A stretch of DNA of 47,456 bases, taken from QYQL01 sp041674265 (lineage in GTDB: Bacteria; Verrucomicrobiota; Verrucomicrobiia; Chthoniobacterales; Terrimicrobiaceae). Every line of letters starts with the position of its first letter. Position 1 is the first letter of the stretch. Where the stretch lies: assembly GCA_041674265.1 (NCBI GenBank), contig JBAYWC010000007.1, positions 1 through 47,456 of the forward strand, read 5' to 3'. Both the position numbers and the translations under genes were made by a program. The notes under the pieces were generated by a model. The model saw nothing but the letters and a program-made list of their open reading frames with translations, was not told the DNA's origin and made no database searches. This document shows positions 25,282 through 33,660 of the stretch, piece by piece.

Positions 25282-25652
25282 CGCGCGCTCTTTTTCCAAA
25301 TGGGGACGTCTTTCTTGAGCCGGTCCATGAAGGTTTGCAGGACGGCGAAAGCTCCCGCGCGGTGCTTCGTGTGGGCATCCATGCTGATCGCGGTCTCGCC
25401 AACGGGCACAAAGCCGACGCGATGGTGGACGCGGGCGAAGGCGGACGGATGAATTCGGCCCAGTTCGGTCAGGATGTCGAGCACGGTCTTCTCAGCCATC
25501 GGAGCGTAGGACTCGTAGAACGACCCGTCAATTTCCCTGCCGTCCTCGAGGCTCCGCACAATGCCATCGAACCGCGCGACCGCACCACAACGCTCCATTG
25601 TTAGGGGCTCCAGGTGCAAGCAGCTTTCGGCAATGAGAATTTCGACCTTCAT
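25278..25652 (-). CDS. moaE: Molybdopterin synthase catalytic subunit
   Basis: This 124-residue protein is the large subunit of molybdopterin synthase, which adds two sulfurs to cyclic pyranopterin monophosphate. Family marks are CGAVARFDGIVR near the N-terminus, FYESYAPMAEKTVLDI, VHHRVGFVPVGETAI and the C-terminal catalytic lysine region RLKKDVPIWKK. Length is slightly short but all core parts are present. ATG 25652 overlaps the moaA stop as ATGA. The partner MoaD is not in the window, and the two genes downstream are deleted remnants. Membership in an nnrS-mobA-TSUP-moaA-moaE operon is clear from three 4-bp overlaps. Confidence 0.92.
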   Translation of the reverse strand: MKVEILIAESCLHLEPLTMERCGAVARFDGIVRSLEDGREIDGSFYESYAPMAEKTVLDILTELGRIHPSAFARVHHRVGFVPVGETAISMDAHTKHRAGAFAVLQTFMDRLKKDVPIWKKSAR

Positions 25653-26671
25653 CCCCCGATGGCTGTCATCGGGCGATCCGGTTTGTAGTTTTCCAGAAAT
25701 TCGTGATTCTCGGGTTTGTTTGCAATCGCCTCTTTCAGGAGATTTTCCGGAGCGGTGCCCGCCCGCAAAGCGCCGAGCAGATCGATTTCGCCGTGGCGAC
25801 CGAGGCAGGGACGGAGTTTGCCGTCCGCAGTGAGGCGGAGCTTGTTGCACGTCTCGCAGAAATGCGGCGTGGTGAGAGCGCCGATGAATCCAAGTCTGGC
25901 CGGAGACGTCCCCTGCCCGGAACTGAACTCGTGGTATTCCGCGGGACCGTGGCCGGGACGATAATCGTCGAGCGCCACCAGTTTTCCCAAGGGCGCAAGC
26001 CGTCTCACCAGTTCCTGCACGGAGAGGAAATTCGACTCGTCCAGCACATCGCTTCGGGAAAGGGGCATGAGTTCGATGAACCGCAGAGGGAGGCCTCTTT
26101 CCGCAGCATATTCGGTCAGCTTCAAGTATTCTCCTTCGTTCACTCCCCTCATCAGGACGCAGTTCAGCTTGATCACTTCAAATCCCTGCTCCAGCGCGGC
26201 ATCGATGCCCGCAAGAACCTGATGGACATCGCCTCCCGTGATCAGCCGATAGATCTCGGGGTCCAAGGCGTCCAGGCTCACGTTGACCGAGCGAACACCG
26301 GACTGCTTGATCTCTTTGGCGAGCAACGCCAGCCGGGTGGCATTGGTGGAAATCCCGAGCGTTTGAGTGCCGGGCAATCCCCAGATCCGCTGAAGGATTT
26401 CGACAATGTCTTTGCGGAGGAGCGGTTCGCCGCCGGTGACGCGGAATTTGCGGAAGCCAAGCCGCGTGGCAGCTTCGACCGTGCGGACGATCTCGTCGGC
26501 CGTCATGTGGTCGGCTCTTTGAGCCCAGCCCTTGTAGCCTTCAGGCATGCAGTAGAGGCAGCGCTCGTTGCACCGATCGGTCACAGAAATCCGCAGGTAG
26601 TCAATCGTCCGGCCGAATGCATCTTTCGATGCCTCCGCACTTGATCCGGCCATTGGCAGGGTGGGGTTCAT
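25649..26671 (-). CDS. moaA: GTP 3',8-cyclase, molybdenum cofactor synthesis
   Basis: This radical SAM enzyme converts GTP to 3',8-cyclo-7,8-dihydro-GTP, the first step of Moco synthesis. It has 340 residues. The N-terminal cluster motif is CNERCLYC (Cys34, Cys38, Cys41), followed by KFRVTGGEPLLRKDI. The C-terminal cluster region is CETCNKLRLTADGKLRPCLG, the MoaA-specific second [4Fe-4S] site. The protein ends in the functional Gly-Gly (MTAIGG). ATG 26671 overlaps the stop of the TSUP gene as ATGA, deciding the start. Complete and apparently functional. Confidence 0.95.
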   Translation of the reverse strand: MNPTLPMAGSSAEASKDAFGRTIDYLRISVTDRCNERCLYCMPEGYKGWAQRADHMTADEIVRTVEAATRLGFRKFRVTGGEPLLRKDIVEILQRIWGLPGTQTLGISTNATRLALLAKEIKQSGVRSVNVSLDALDPEIYRLITGGDVHQVLAGIDAALEQGFEVIKLNCVLMRGVNEGEYLKLTEYAAERGLPLRFIELMPLSRSDVLDESNFLSVQELVRRLAPLGKLVALDDYRPGHGPAEYHEFSSGQGTSPARLGFIGALTTPHFCETCNKLRLTADGKLRPCLGRHGEIDLLGALRAGTAPENLLKEAIANKPENHEFLENYKPDRPMTAIGG

Positions 26672-27405
26672 GAGAAAAGCAGGAGTCCAAATTTCGCCGA
26701 TGCCACCACGAGCACGCAACCAAGGACGGGCCTCAGCCATGCGGGACGGCCAAGGCGGCTGCCGCAAAAAGCTCCCGCCATGCCGCCGGCCACCGCAGCG
26801 GCCACCCATATCGGAAATGCCGTCGGCATCGCAACAGAACCTCCCGCCATTCCGGCCAGCGCGGCAGCCGAGTTGAAAAAAATAAACGGAGCGGAAACCG
26901 CAGCGGCCTCGCGCGGCCCCGCCCATCCGGCGAGCAGAAGCAGCGGAGTGAGAAAAATCCCGCCTCCGATTCCGACCAAACCGGAGAGAAATCCGATGGC
27001 GACTCCGCAGAACATCGCAATGCCGATATGCAGCGGACGGAGAGGTCTGCCCCCCTCGGGCAAGAACAACCGGATCGCCGCCGCTGCCAGGGAGGTTGCG
27101 ACCAGCAGGAGAAACAGCTCGGATCGGACATGCAGGCCGCCGCCAATCCATGCCATCGGGATCGCCGTCACGGCAAACGGCCAAAAAAGCCGGAGACGAA
27201 AATGACCTGCCCGCAGGAAGGCAAACGTTGCGACCGCGGAGACGGCCAGGTTTATCCACAACGCGCAGGGGCGCATCACCTCAGGCGCGAACCCGGCCAG
27301 TGCCATCACCGCCAAATACGCCGATCCCCCCCCATGCCCAACGGAACTGTAGAGCATTGCGGCGGCAAAAAATGCGATGGCCAAGGAACTGGAGGTTTCG
27401 ATCAT
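26668..27405 (-). CDS. TSUP (TauE/SafE) family membrane transporter
   Basis: This inner-membrane protein of 245 residues has about eight hydrophobic segments. The family repeat is visible twice: LYSSVGHGGGSAYLAVMALAG near the start and FLSGLVGIGGGIFLTPLLLL in the middle. TSUP proteins export or import small organosulfur or sulfite-type anions. It is embedded in the Moco operon with 4-bp overlaps on both sides, so a link to oxyanion or sulfur supply for molybdopterin is tempting; the transported ion is not known from sequence. Confidence 0.9.
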   Translation of the reverse strand: MIETSSSLAIAFFAAAMLYSSVGHGGGSAYLAVMALAGFAPEVMRPCALWINLAVSAVATFAFLRAGHFRLRLFWPFAVTAIPMAWIGGGLHVRSELFLLLVATSLAAAAIRLFLPEGGRPLRPLHIGIAMFCGVAIGFLSGLVGIGGGIFLTPLLLLAGWAGPREAAAVSAPFIFFNSAAALAGMAGGSVAMPTAFPIWVAAAVAGGMAGAFCGSRLGRPAWLRPVLGCVLVVASAKFGLLLFS

Positions 27406-28457
27406 GGAACGCTCAGAACCGCGAGGTCTTCCGGTGAGTTGAGGTTGAAGAACAGGCTGCTTTCCTCTGGCGGCAGGCTTCGGGTGACCAGCAACCCTTT
27501 AGCGAGCAGCCCGTTGATGGCATCCTGAAGCTTCCAGTGCCCGCGCCGAGCCGATTCCAAAAGAACAGGCAGCGCCTCGATCGGATACACCGCACAGAGA
27601 GGTTCAAAAAAGGAGTCGGTTGCCGGGATGAGGCCTTGGCCCGGACTGCATGCACCAGCGAGTTTCCTCAAAACTTGAGGCCCCATCCGGGGCATGTCCA
27701 CAGCAAGAACCAGAACGTGCGAACCACCACGCGCCCCGGCCCATTCGAGCGCGGCAAGGAGTCCGGCCATCGGACCCCGCGCAGCCAGATGGTCCTGAAC
27801 AAATGCCTGCCCGTCGGGCAACCAGCGCGGGCGCTCCGGGGCGAATACGGCCACAGGATCGCAGACCGAACTCAAGAGATCGATCTGTCGCTGCCAAAGC
27901 GGCATGCTTCCGACCTCAAGAGATGCCTTGTCCCGTCCCATGCGGGTTGACATTCCACCAGCCAGAAGAGCGGCAAACGCCCATTTATTGCTGCCGCTTT
28001 GATTCTGCTTCAACCAGCCGTCACTCCGGATTTTTGCCCGCAGTCCGCCTCGCCCCCGCATCCAGGCTTCTGCCTCGGGGTGAATCGCGCCGTTCATCCA
28101 GTAGCACGGGCGGCATTCTTCGATTCCCAGAAAGAGCACTCCTTGAATCTCAAATTCCTTGCCGGTCAGGTCACTCAGTTCCAGCCCTTCGGAAATGACG
28201 TTGCGCCTTGTGGCGGAGATGTCGCGGCGATCTCTCGATACCCCAAGATCCTCCCACATACGGATCAGATTCTCCCAGGCGTAGAAGGTGATCTGCCCTT
28301 TGTAGTCTGGCTGAAAATCAAAAAACCGGTCCCCGCGAATCCCCCGGCCCGCGAGACATTCGATCTCCGGGACTTCAATGATCGGAAACTCTCCGGGGCG
28401 TTGTCCGTGCTGGCCAAAATAGTTGTGCCCCGGAGAGATGAAAAGGTGGCGGATCAT
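27402..28457 (-). CDS. Fusion of a MOSC domain and molybdenum cofactor guanylyltransferase (MobA)
   Basis: This 351-residue two-domain protein joins a MOSC domain to MobA. Residues about 1-165 form a MOSC domain: IRHLFISPGHNYFGQHG, GRGIRGDRFFDF, RRNVISEGLELSDL, and the conserved cysteine in IEECRPCYWM followed by EGRGGL-type sequence (RGRGGLRAK). Residues about 180-351 are MobA, which attaches GMP to molybdopterin: FAALLAGGMSTRMGRDK is the nucleotide signature and VLVLAVDMPRMGP the metal-binding strand. ATG 28457 was chosen because it opens directly on the MOSC motif; an earlier in-frame ATG at 28514 overlaps the NnrS gene. The stop overlaps the TSUP start. MOSC proteins handle Moco sulfur chemistry, so the fusion could hand cofactor between maturation steps. 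Confidence 0.85.
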   Translation of the reverse strand: MIRHLFISPGHNYFGQHGQRPGEFPIIEVPEIECLAGRGIRGDRFFDFQPDYKGQITFYAWENLIRMWEDLGVSRDRRDISATRRNVISEGLELSDLTGKEFEIQGVLFLGIEECRPCYWMNGAIHPEAEAWMRGRGGLRAKIRSDGWLKQNQSGSNKWAFAALLAGGMSTRMGRDKASLEVGSMPLWQRQIDLLSSVCDPVAVFAPERPRWLPDGQAFVQDHLAARGPMAGLLAALEWAGARGGSHVLVLAVDMPRMGPQVLRKLAGACSPGQGLIPATDSFFEPLCAVYPIEALPVLLESARRGHWKLQDAINGLLAKGLLVTRSLPPEESSLFFNLNSPEDLAVLSVP

Positions 28458-28503
28458 GGCTGGGTGTAAGTGTGCGCGCTGGTCTCGGCGGAAGGCAAAT
28501 AGT

Positions 28504-29760
28504 TCACGCCTCATCGGCCTTGGCAACCCCCGGAAGAATGAACACGGCCCAGACCAGGACGCCGGATATCCAGGCGATGGCGGCATAAACGTAATGATCC
28601 ATTTGCACTTTCGGCAGCCAGTCTGCCGTCACCCGAGTGAGCATGGCAAGGGAGATCAGCGCACACAGGACGAGCACAGGCCAGAGGGTTGCGCGGAATT
28701 TGTCCGATTGCCCGCTGTGCCCGAGCGCCACTCGGCTCGCAACAGTGAAGGTGAGCAGGCTGAATCCCGTGATGAAGACGACGTGCAGGAATGTGGACGC
28801 GCGCTCGGGCATCAGCGCAAGGAGGATGTAGCCGGCGGGTATTGCAAACAATGCGATCCGCAAACTGAGAGCCAGCGATCCACCGCCGAAACCGGCCTGA
28901 TGCACCGGCACCTCGCGGAAGAAGTAAACCAGTATTGCGAATGCACGCAGGGTGTAGCTCCAGCGCATGAAGCCCGCAACCTGCAGGGCAAAACTGGCAA
29001 CGACCGCCATGCCACACATTGCAGCGAATGCCGCCCGCAGCTTCCATCCCGGAGGAAGGGCGAGGGATTCCGGAAAGCTCTGTCGGTTCGGAAGCCCGAA
29101 AAACCGCGGGAGCAGAAACGCGCCGATCCCCATGATTGGCAGCAGGATGAACCCCTGAAAAAGCAAAAGCTTCGCAAACGGCATCGCCCACGGAGGAAAC
29201 AGTCCCGGAGCAACATGCGAGGCAGCCAGCCCGAAAGATCCCGCCAGGGCTGACAGGAGCCCCATAGCCACGAGCACAAACGCCGGCGGCGGGGTGTCCT
29301 GACGGAAAAGGGTTCGCACCCCCAGAAAAAAGACAAACATCAGCATCGTGCAGAAGAAGGTCAGATCGCCCCACAGGGTCCGGCCGGAAAAGTGAAGCCA
29401 GGCCGCCCAGACCAGGGCGGCGCCGAATCCGGCGGTCTCGTAAATCGATACCCGCGGCACCCCCAGCAACCTCGGCAGCGCCGTGCCGAGAAAGCCGACC
29501 ACAAAGCAGCCGATGAACCCTTCCATCATCACCCGCGGATGCAGGGGGCCCGGATACATGTGCGTCACGTTCCAAGCGTAGAGCGGCCACATCATCACGC
29601 CGGCGATTCCGAGGAGTGCCCCGATCGGAAAGAGCAGGCGGAACGGCTCGCCCGCCGCGACCAGCTGCCAGTAACCCTTCGCGGCAGGACGCCCCGCAAG
29701 GCCGGAGTCGCGGACGGACGCGTTTCGGCCACCGGATCTTGTTTCAGCAACGTTTGACAC
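28504..29760 (-). CDS. nnrS: NnrS family membrane protein
   Basis: This integral membrane protein of about 418 residues has around twelve hydrophobic helices. NnrS proteins contain heme and copper and help cells withstand NO during denitrification. Family features include GEPFRLLFPIGALLGIAGVM at the N-terminus, HPRVMMEGFIGCFVVGFLGT, and LGHSGQ in the C-terminal part. The frame starts with GTG at 29760; no nearby ATG fits better. It heads the minus-strand Moco operon and is divergent from the B12-type radical SAM gene. Its presence fits the NO reductase and Dnr/NsrR-like regulators in this window. Confidence 0.9.
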   Translation of the reverse strand: MSNVAETRSGGRNASVRDSGLAGRPAAKGYWQLVAAGEPFRLLFPIGALLGIAGVMMWPLYAWNVTHMYPGPLHPRVMMEGFIGCFVVGFLGTALPRLLGVPRVSIYETAGFGAALVWAAWLHFSGRTLWGDLTFFCTMLMFVFFLGVRTLFRQDTPPPAFVLVAMGLLSALAGSFGLAASHVAPGLFPPWAMPFAKLLLFQGFILLPIMGIGAFLLPRFFGLPNRQSFPESLALPPGWKLRAAFAAMCGMAVVASFALQVAGFMRWSYTLRAFAILVYFFREVPVHQAGFGGGSLALSLRIALFAIPAGYILLALMPERASTFLHVVFITGFSLLTFTVASRVALGHSGQSDKFRATLWPVLVLCALISLAMLTRVTADWLPKVQMDHYVYAAIAWISGVLVWAVFILPGVAKADEA

Positions 29761-29878
29761 GCGGGCATTGTCGCGCCAGAACGCGGCAGGTTCAAGAAAT
29801 AAAGATAGTTTACTCTTGCTTCAGGTGTCTCGGGGGGTGTTTTGTGGGCCCCTCCATGAATAACAAACCACAACCGGC

Positions 29879-31579
29879 ATGTCTCTGACGACTGCCTACG
29901 AGTGCGGGGCGGACCCTGCCGAGCCCAGGAAGCCGCGCATCCTCTTCACCAGCGTTTTCGGCCCCTATGCGAGGGACGACGAATTCGGAAGCCGGGCGAT
30001 CAACCCGATGGAGCTCTACCACAACCAGGTCACGCGGGTGCAGGGGCCGTTCTCGCTCCGGATGTTCCACCGTTCGTGGGGACTGATGATGATGCGCGAC
30101 AATGTCTCCGCGCCCAGTTCGCTGCTGGATTTCCCGACCCGCGCGCGCTTCATCCAGGAGCTGAAGGCCGAGAAATACAACATCGTGGCCATCAGTGCGA
30201 TCCCGCCAAATTACCTCAAAGCGGTCGAGATGTGCCGCCTGATCCGGGAGATCCAACCGCAGGCGAAGATCATCGTGGGCGGCCACATTTCCGGGCTGCC
30301 GAACCTTCAGAAGCGGCTGGGTGCGGACCATGTGGTCCGGGTGGAGGGCGTGCGCTGGTTCCGGTCGTTCCTCGGGGAGGATGTGAATGCGCCGATCCGG
30401 CATCCGCAGATCGTTTCCGGGATCGGAACCCGCACGATGGGCATGCCTCTGCCCGACAAGCCGGGCTCGACCGCTGCGACGGTGATCCCTTCGGTGGGCT
30501 GTCCGATGGGCTGCAATTTCTGCGCGACCTCCGCGATGTTTGGCGGCAAGGGGAAGTTCCTCAATTTCTATGAGACCGGAGACGAGCTTTTCGAGGTGAT
30601 GTGTGGCTTGGAGCGCAGCATGAAAGTGCAGACATTTTTTATGATGGATGAGAATTTCCTTCTCCATAAAAAGCGGGCACTTCGTTTGCTGGAGCTGATG
30701 GAGGAAAACGGCAAGAGCTGGTCGCTCTACGTCTTCAGTTCGGCAAACGTCCTCCGTTCCTACGCCATCGACCAGATCGTGCGCCTGGGGGTCTCCTGGG
30801 TGTGGATGGGTCTGGAGGGGAAGACGAGCCGATATCAGAAGCTGGCCGGAGCGGACACCATCCAGCTCGTCCGAGAACTCAAGTCGCACGGGATCAGCAC
30901 CCTGGGGTCGACGATCATCGGGCTCGAAGAACATACCCCCGAGAACCTGCCCGAAGCGATCGAGCATGCGGTGGCGCACGATACGGAATTCCACCAATTC
31001 ATGCTCTACACGCCGGTTCCCGGCACGCCGCTTTTCGAGGAGCACCGGGCGAACGGCACGCTCGTTGACCCGGAATGCATCAACCCGTCCGATACGCATG
31101 GGCAGCTCTGCTTTGTTCACAAGCACCCCCATATTCCCGCGGGCATGGAGACGGAGCTGCAACTGCAGGCGTTCCGCCGGGACTTCGAGGTCAATGGTCC
31201 CAGCGTGGTCCGCATGGTGCGAACCACCCTTCTGGGTTGGAAAAAGTATTCCAGGCACAGCAATCCGAGTGTGCGGGCCCGCTTCCGCCGGGAAGGCCAG
31301 CCCCTGCGTCTGCAATATCCCGCCGTGCTCTGGGCGACACGGCGCTGGTATCGCGAGGATCCCGTGATGCACGGAAAGATGGATGCCATCCTCAAGGATC
31401 TGACCAAGGAATTCGGTCTCCCGGCGAAGGTGGCCGCGAGCATCGGTGGCCGCATCCTGTTTCGGACGCTGAAAGCCGAGGCGAAACGACCGGCGACCAA
31501 GAGCTTGGAACCCCCGACATTTTACGAGAGATCCGCGTCCCGCACAGTTCATCCGTCCGAATCATCCCCCGGTCACTGA
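29879..31579 (+). CDS. B12-binding-type radical SAM protein, function unknown
   Basis: This 566-residue protein has an N-terminal Rossmann-like cobalamin-binding region (RILFTSVFGPYARDD, NIVAISAIPPNYLKAVEMC, AKIIVGGHISGLPN). A radical SAM core follows with GCPMGCNFC, placing ligands at Cys208, Cys212 and Cys215. The barrel continues with FFMMDENFLLHKKRALRLL and STIIGLEEHTPENLPEAIEH. The C-terminal 150 residues are basic and family specific. The typical DxHxxG cobalamin motif is not seen, so B12 binding may be base-off or absent. It lies 98 bp upstream of the anaerobic ribonucleotide reductase on the same strand and may be part of the same anaerobic programme. Substrate unknown. Confidence 0.85.
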   Translation: MSLTTAYECGADPAEPRKPRILFTSVFGPYARDDEFGSRAINPMELYHNQVTRVQGPFSLRMFHRSWGLMMMRDNVSAPSSLLDFPTRARFIQELKAEKYNIVAISAIPPNYLKAVEMCRLIREIQPQAKIIVGGHISGLPNLQKRLGADHVVRVEGVRWFRSFLGEDVNAPIRHPQIVSGIGTRTMGMPLPDKPGSTAATVIPSVGCPMGCNFCATSAMFGGKGKFLNFYETGDELFEVMCGLERSMKVQTFFMMDENFLLHKKRALRLLELMEENGKSWSLYVFSSANVLRSYAIDQIVRLGVSWVWMGLEGKTSRYQKLAGADTIQLVRELKSHGISTLGSTIIGLEEHTPENLPEAIEHAVAHDTEFHQFMLYTPVPGTPLFEEHRANGTLVDPECINPSDTHGQLCFVHKHPHIPAGMETELQLQAFRRDFEVNGPSVVRMVRTTLLGWKKYSRHSNPSVRARFRREGQPLRLQYPAVLWATRRWYREDPVMHGKMDAILKDLTKEFGLPAKVAASIGGRILFRTLKAEAKRPATKSLEPPTFYERSASRTVHPSESSPGH

Positions 31580-31628
31580 GGGGGCTTCCGAGAAAAAAAC
31601 ACGCCATTACAGATAAAACATTCCAGAT

Positions 31629-31642
31629 TTGATTTCCGTCAA
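31629..31642 (+). promoter_or_regulatory. FNR/Dnr-type binding site upstream of nrdD
   Basis: TTGAT-TTCC-GTCAA matches the FNR consensus TTGAT-N4-ATCAA in nine of ten specified bases. Its centre is at 31635.5. With the -10 element at 31665-31670 and a start of transcription near 31677, the site is centred at about -41.5, the class II activator position. The Crp/Fnr regulator at 33800 is an obvious candidate for binding it. Confidence 0.65.
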
Positions 31643-31664
31643 TATCTGGAAGAATCGGCTGCTC

Positions 31665-31670
31665 TATACA
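31665..31670 (+). promoter_or_regulatory. Candidate -10 element of the nrdD promoter
   Basis: TATACA lies at the right distance from the FNR-type site for an activator-dependent promoter without a good -35. Transcription would begin near 31677. An imperfect 16-bp palindrome resembling an NrdR box (12 of 16 positions on the minus strand) overlaps it at 31666-31681, which would suit repression by NrdR. Confidence 0.45.
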
Positions 31671-31692
31671 ACATCTTGTGGACACTCAAGCC

Positions 31693-33444
31693 ATGACGCA
31701 CAATATACAGGAAATCACGGGTGCAACCCAACTGCCGACATTGGTCAATCCCGTGACGTCGATCAACGAATATGTGGCGAAATCCGACTGGCGGGTCAAC
31801 GCGAACGCCAACCAGGGATACTCTCTGGGAGGAATGATCTTGAATATCGCGGGGAAAGTGACCGCGAATTACTGGCTGGATGAAATATATCCCGAGCAGG
31901 TTGGGCGGGCGCACCGTCACGGGGACATCCACATCCACGATCTGGACATGCTTTCCGGGTATTGCGCGGGTTGGTCGCTCCGACAATTGCTGGCCGAGGG
32001 GTTCAATGGCGTGCCGAACAAGGTGGAATCGGCCCCGCCGCGGCATTACCGGACAGCGCTCGGCCAGATGGTCAATTTTCTCGGCACGCTTCAGAACGAG
32101 TGGGCGGGGGCGCAGGCTTTCAGTTCGATGGATACTTATCTTGCGCCTTACGTGCGGGCCGACAACCTCACGGAGGAGGAGGTGGAGCAGGGCATGCAGG
32201 AGCTCGTTTTCAACCTGAACGTGCCCTCGCGCTGGGGAACGCAGACGCCGTTCACGAACCTGACCTTCGATTGGGTGTGCCCGGAAGATCTCCGGAATTC
32301 TCCGGCACTCGTGGGCGGACGGGAGTCGGGGTTCACGTATGGGGAGTTGGGACGCGAAATGGAAATGATCAACCGCGCGTATTTGCGGGTGATGGCCCGC
32401 GGGGATTCCCGCGGGCGGGTGTTTACGTTTCCGATCCCGACTTACAACATCACCAAAGATTTTCCGTGGCAGAGCGAGACGGCAGACCTCCTTTTCGAAG
32501 TGACGGCGAAATACGGCCTTCCCTATTTCCAGAATTTTTTGAATTCGGACCTTGAACCCCATATGGTCAGATCGATGTGCTGCCGCCTGCAGCTTGATCT
32601 TCGCGAACTGCTCAAGCGCGGGAACGGACTCTTCGGGTCTGCGGAGCAAACCGGATCACTCGGTGTCGTCACCATCAATTCCGCCCGTTTGGGATACCTG
32701 TTTGCGGGCCGGTTCGAGGCATTGACCGAACGCCTCGACCATCTCATGCAACTCGGACGGAACAGTCTCGAGATCAAGCGGCGGGTCATCCAGGACAACA
32801 TGGACAACGGGCTCTATCCGTTTACGAAGCGATATCTCGGAACGCTTCGGAACCATTTCTCGACGCTGGGCATCAACGGACTCAATGAGTGCATCCGCAA
32901 CTTCACCCGGGATGCCGAGGACATCAGCACGCCGTGGGGCCGGCGGTTCGCCATCCGCATTCTCGATCACATGCGGGACAAAATGGTCGGGTTCCAGGAG
33001 GAGACCGGCCATCTCTACAACCTCGAGGCCTCGCCCGCCGAAGGGGCCACCTACCGTTTTGCCCGCCTCGATCAAAAGAACCACGAAGGCATCCTCCAGG
33101 CGGGCACTGCCGCGGCCCCGTATTACACAAATTCCTCGCAGTTGCCGGTGGGGTTCACCGACGATCCCTTTCTCGCCCTTCAATGTCAGGACGAACTGCA
33201 AACCCGCTACACCGGCGGCACCGTCCTCCACCTTTACATGAATGAGGCCATTTCCTCCCCGCAGGCCTGCCGGGAACTTGTCCGGCGCTCGCTCTCGCGA
33301 TTCCGCCTGCCCTACATCACCATCACCCCCACGTTTTCGATTTGTCCGAAACACGGCTATCTCAGCGGCGAACACGAGTTCTGCCCGGTCTGCGATGACG
33401 AGTTACGGAACCGGTTGGCGCATCCGGCAAGTTGCGTCGCTTAA
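31693..33444 (+). CDS. nrdD: Anaerobic ribonucleoside-triphosphate reductase, large chain lacking the glycyl radical domain
   Basis: This class III ribonucleotide reductase catalytic chain makes dNTPs without oxygen. It has 583 residues from ATG 31693; GTG 31678 is possible but falls almost on the predicted transcription start. The first active-site Cys lies in HIHDLDMLSGYCAGWS and the second cysteine region is VRSMCCRLQLDL. SICPKHGYLSG and EFCPVCDDE form the structural Zn site near the C-terminus. The chain stops 14 residues later at ASCVA, before the glycyl radical segment every one-chain NrdD carries. That segment follows as a separate small gene in another frame. The promoter bears an FNR-type site. 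No NrdG activase follows in the window. Confidence 0.9.
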   Translation: MTHNIQEITGATQLPTLVNPVTSINEYVAKSDWRVNANANQGYSLGGMILNIAGKVTANYWLDEIYPEQVGRAHRHGDIHIHDLDMLSGYCAGWSLRQLLAEGFNGVPNKVESAPPRHYRTALGQMVNFLGTLQNEWAGAQAFSSMDTYLAPYVRADNLTEEEVEQGMQELVFNLNVPSRWGTQTPFTNLTFDWVCPEDLRNSPALVGGRESGFTYGELGREMEMINRAYLRVMARGDSRGRVFTFPIPTYNITKDFPWQSETADLLFEVTAKYGLPYFQNFLNSDLEPHMVRSMCCRLQLDLRELLKRGNGLFGSAEQTGSLGVVTINSARLGYLFAGRFEALTERLDHLMQLGRNSLEIKRRVIQDNMDNGLYPFTKRYLGTLRNHFSTLGINGLNECIRNFTRDAEDISTPWGRRFAIRILDHMRDKMVGFQEETGHLYNLEASPAEGATYRFARLDQKNHEGILQAGTAAAPYYTNSSQLPVGFTDDPFLALQCQDELQTRYTGGTVLHLYMNEAISSPQACRELVRRSLSRFRLPYITITPTFSICPKHGYLSGEHEFCPVCDDELRNRLAHPASCVA

Positions 33445-33466
33445 AACAACAACAAAAACACCAGGC

Positions 33467-33649
33467 ATGAACACACAACAACAAATCCCCCTCCGCGACC
33501 AAGATCGCACCCGCTGCGAAATTTGGACCCGTGTGATGGGCTACCATCGGCCCGTTTCGCAGTTCAACCGTGGCAAGCAAAGTGAACACCTCGAGCGCCT
33601 TCACTTCCTCGAATCCCGCTGCGCGGTCGATCTCCCCGCGGCCGCTTGA
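33467..33649 (+). CDS. Stand-alone glycyl radical domain of NrdD (60 residues)
   Basis: The protein contains the C-terminal segment missing from the large chain: CEIWTRVMGYHRPVSQFN, then GKQSEHLERLHF. RVMGY is the NrdD glycyl radical motif, with Gly25 as the expected radical site. The gene starts at ATG 33467 with CCAGG just upstream, 22 bp after the large-chain stop and in a different reading frame, so a simple readthrough or single stop mutation cannot join them. The sequence is well conserved and ends cleanly, which argues for a working second subunit rather than a broken gene. It was probably made by splitting an ancestral nrdD. Confidence 0.88.
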   Translation: MNTQQQIPLRDQDRTRCEIWTRVMGYHRPVSQFNRGKQSEHLERLHFLESRCAVDLPAAA

Positions 33650-33660
33650 ACGACGGTTAG

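Noticed and set aside
33430..33480. Recoding or stop readthrough to make one full-length NrdD
   Set aside because: The small gene is in another frame, has its own ATG with an AGG sequence upstream, and no slippery run or selenocysteine context is visible.
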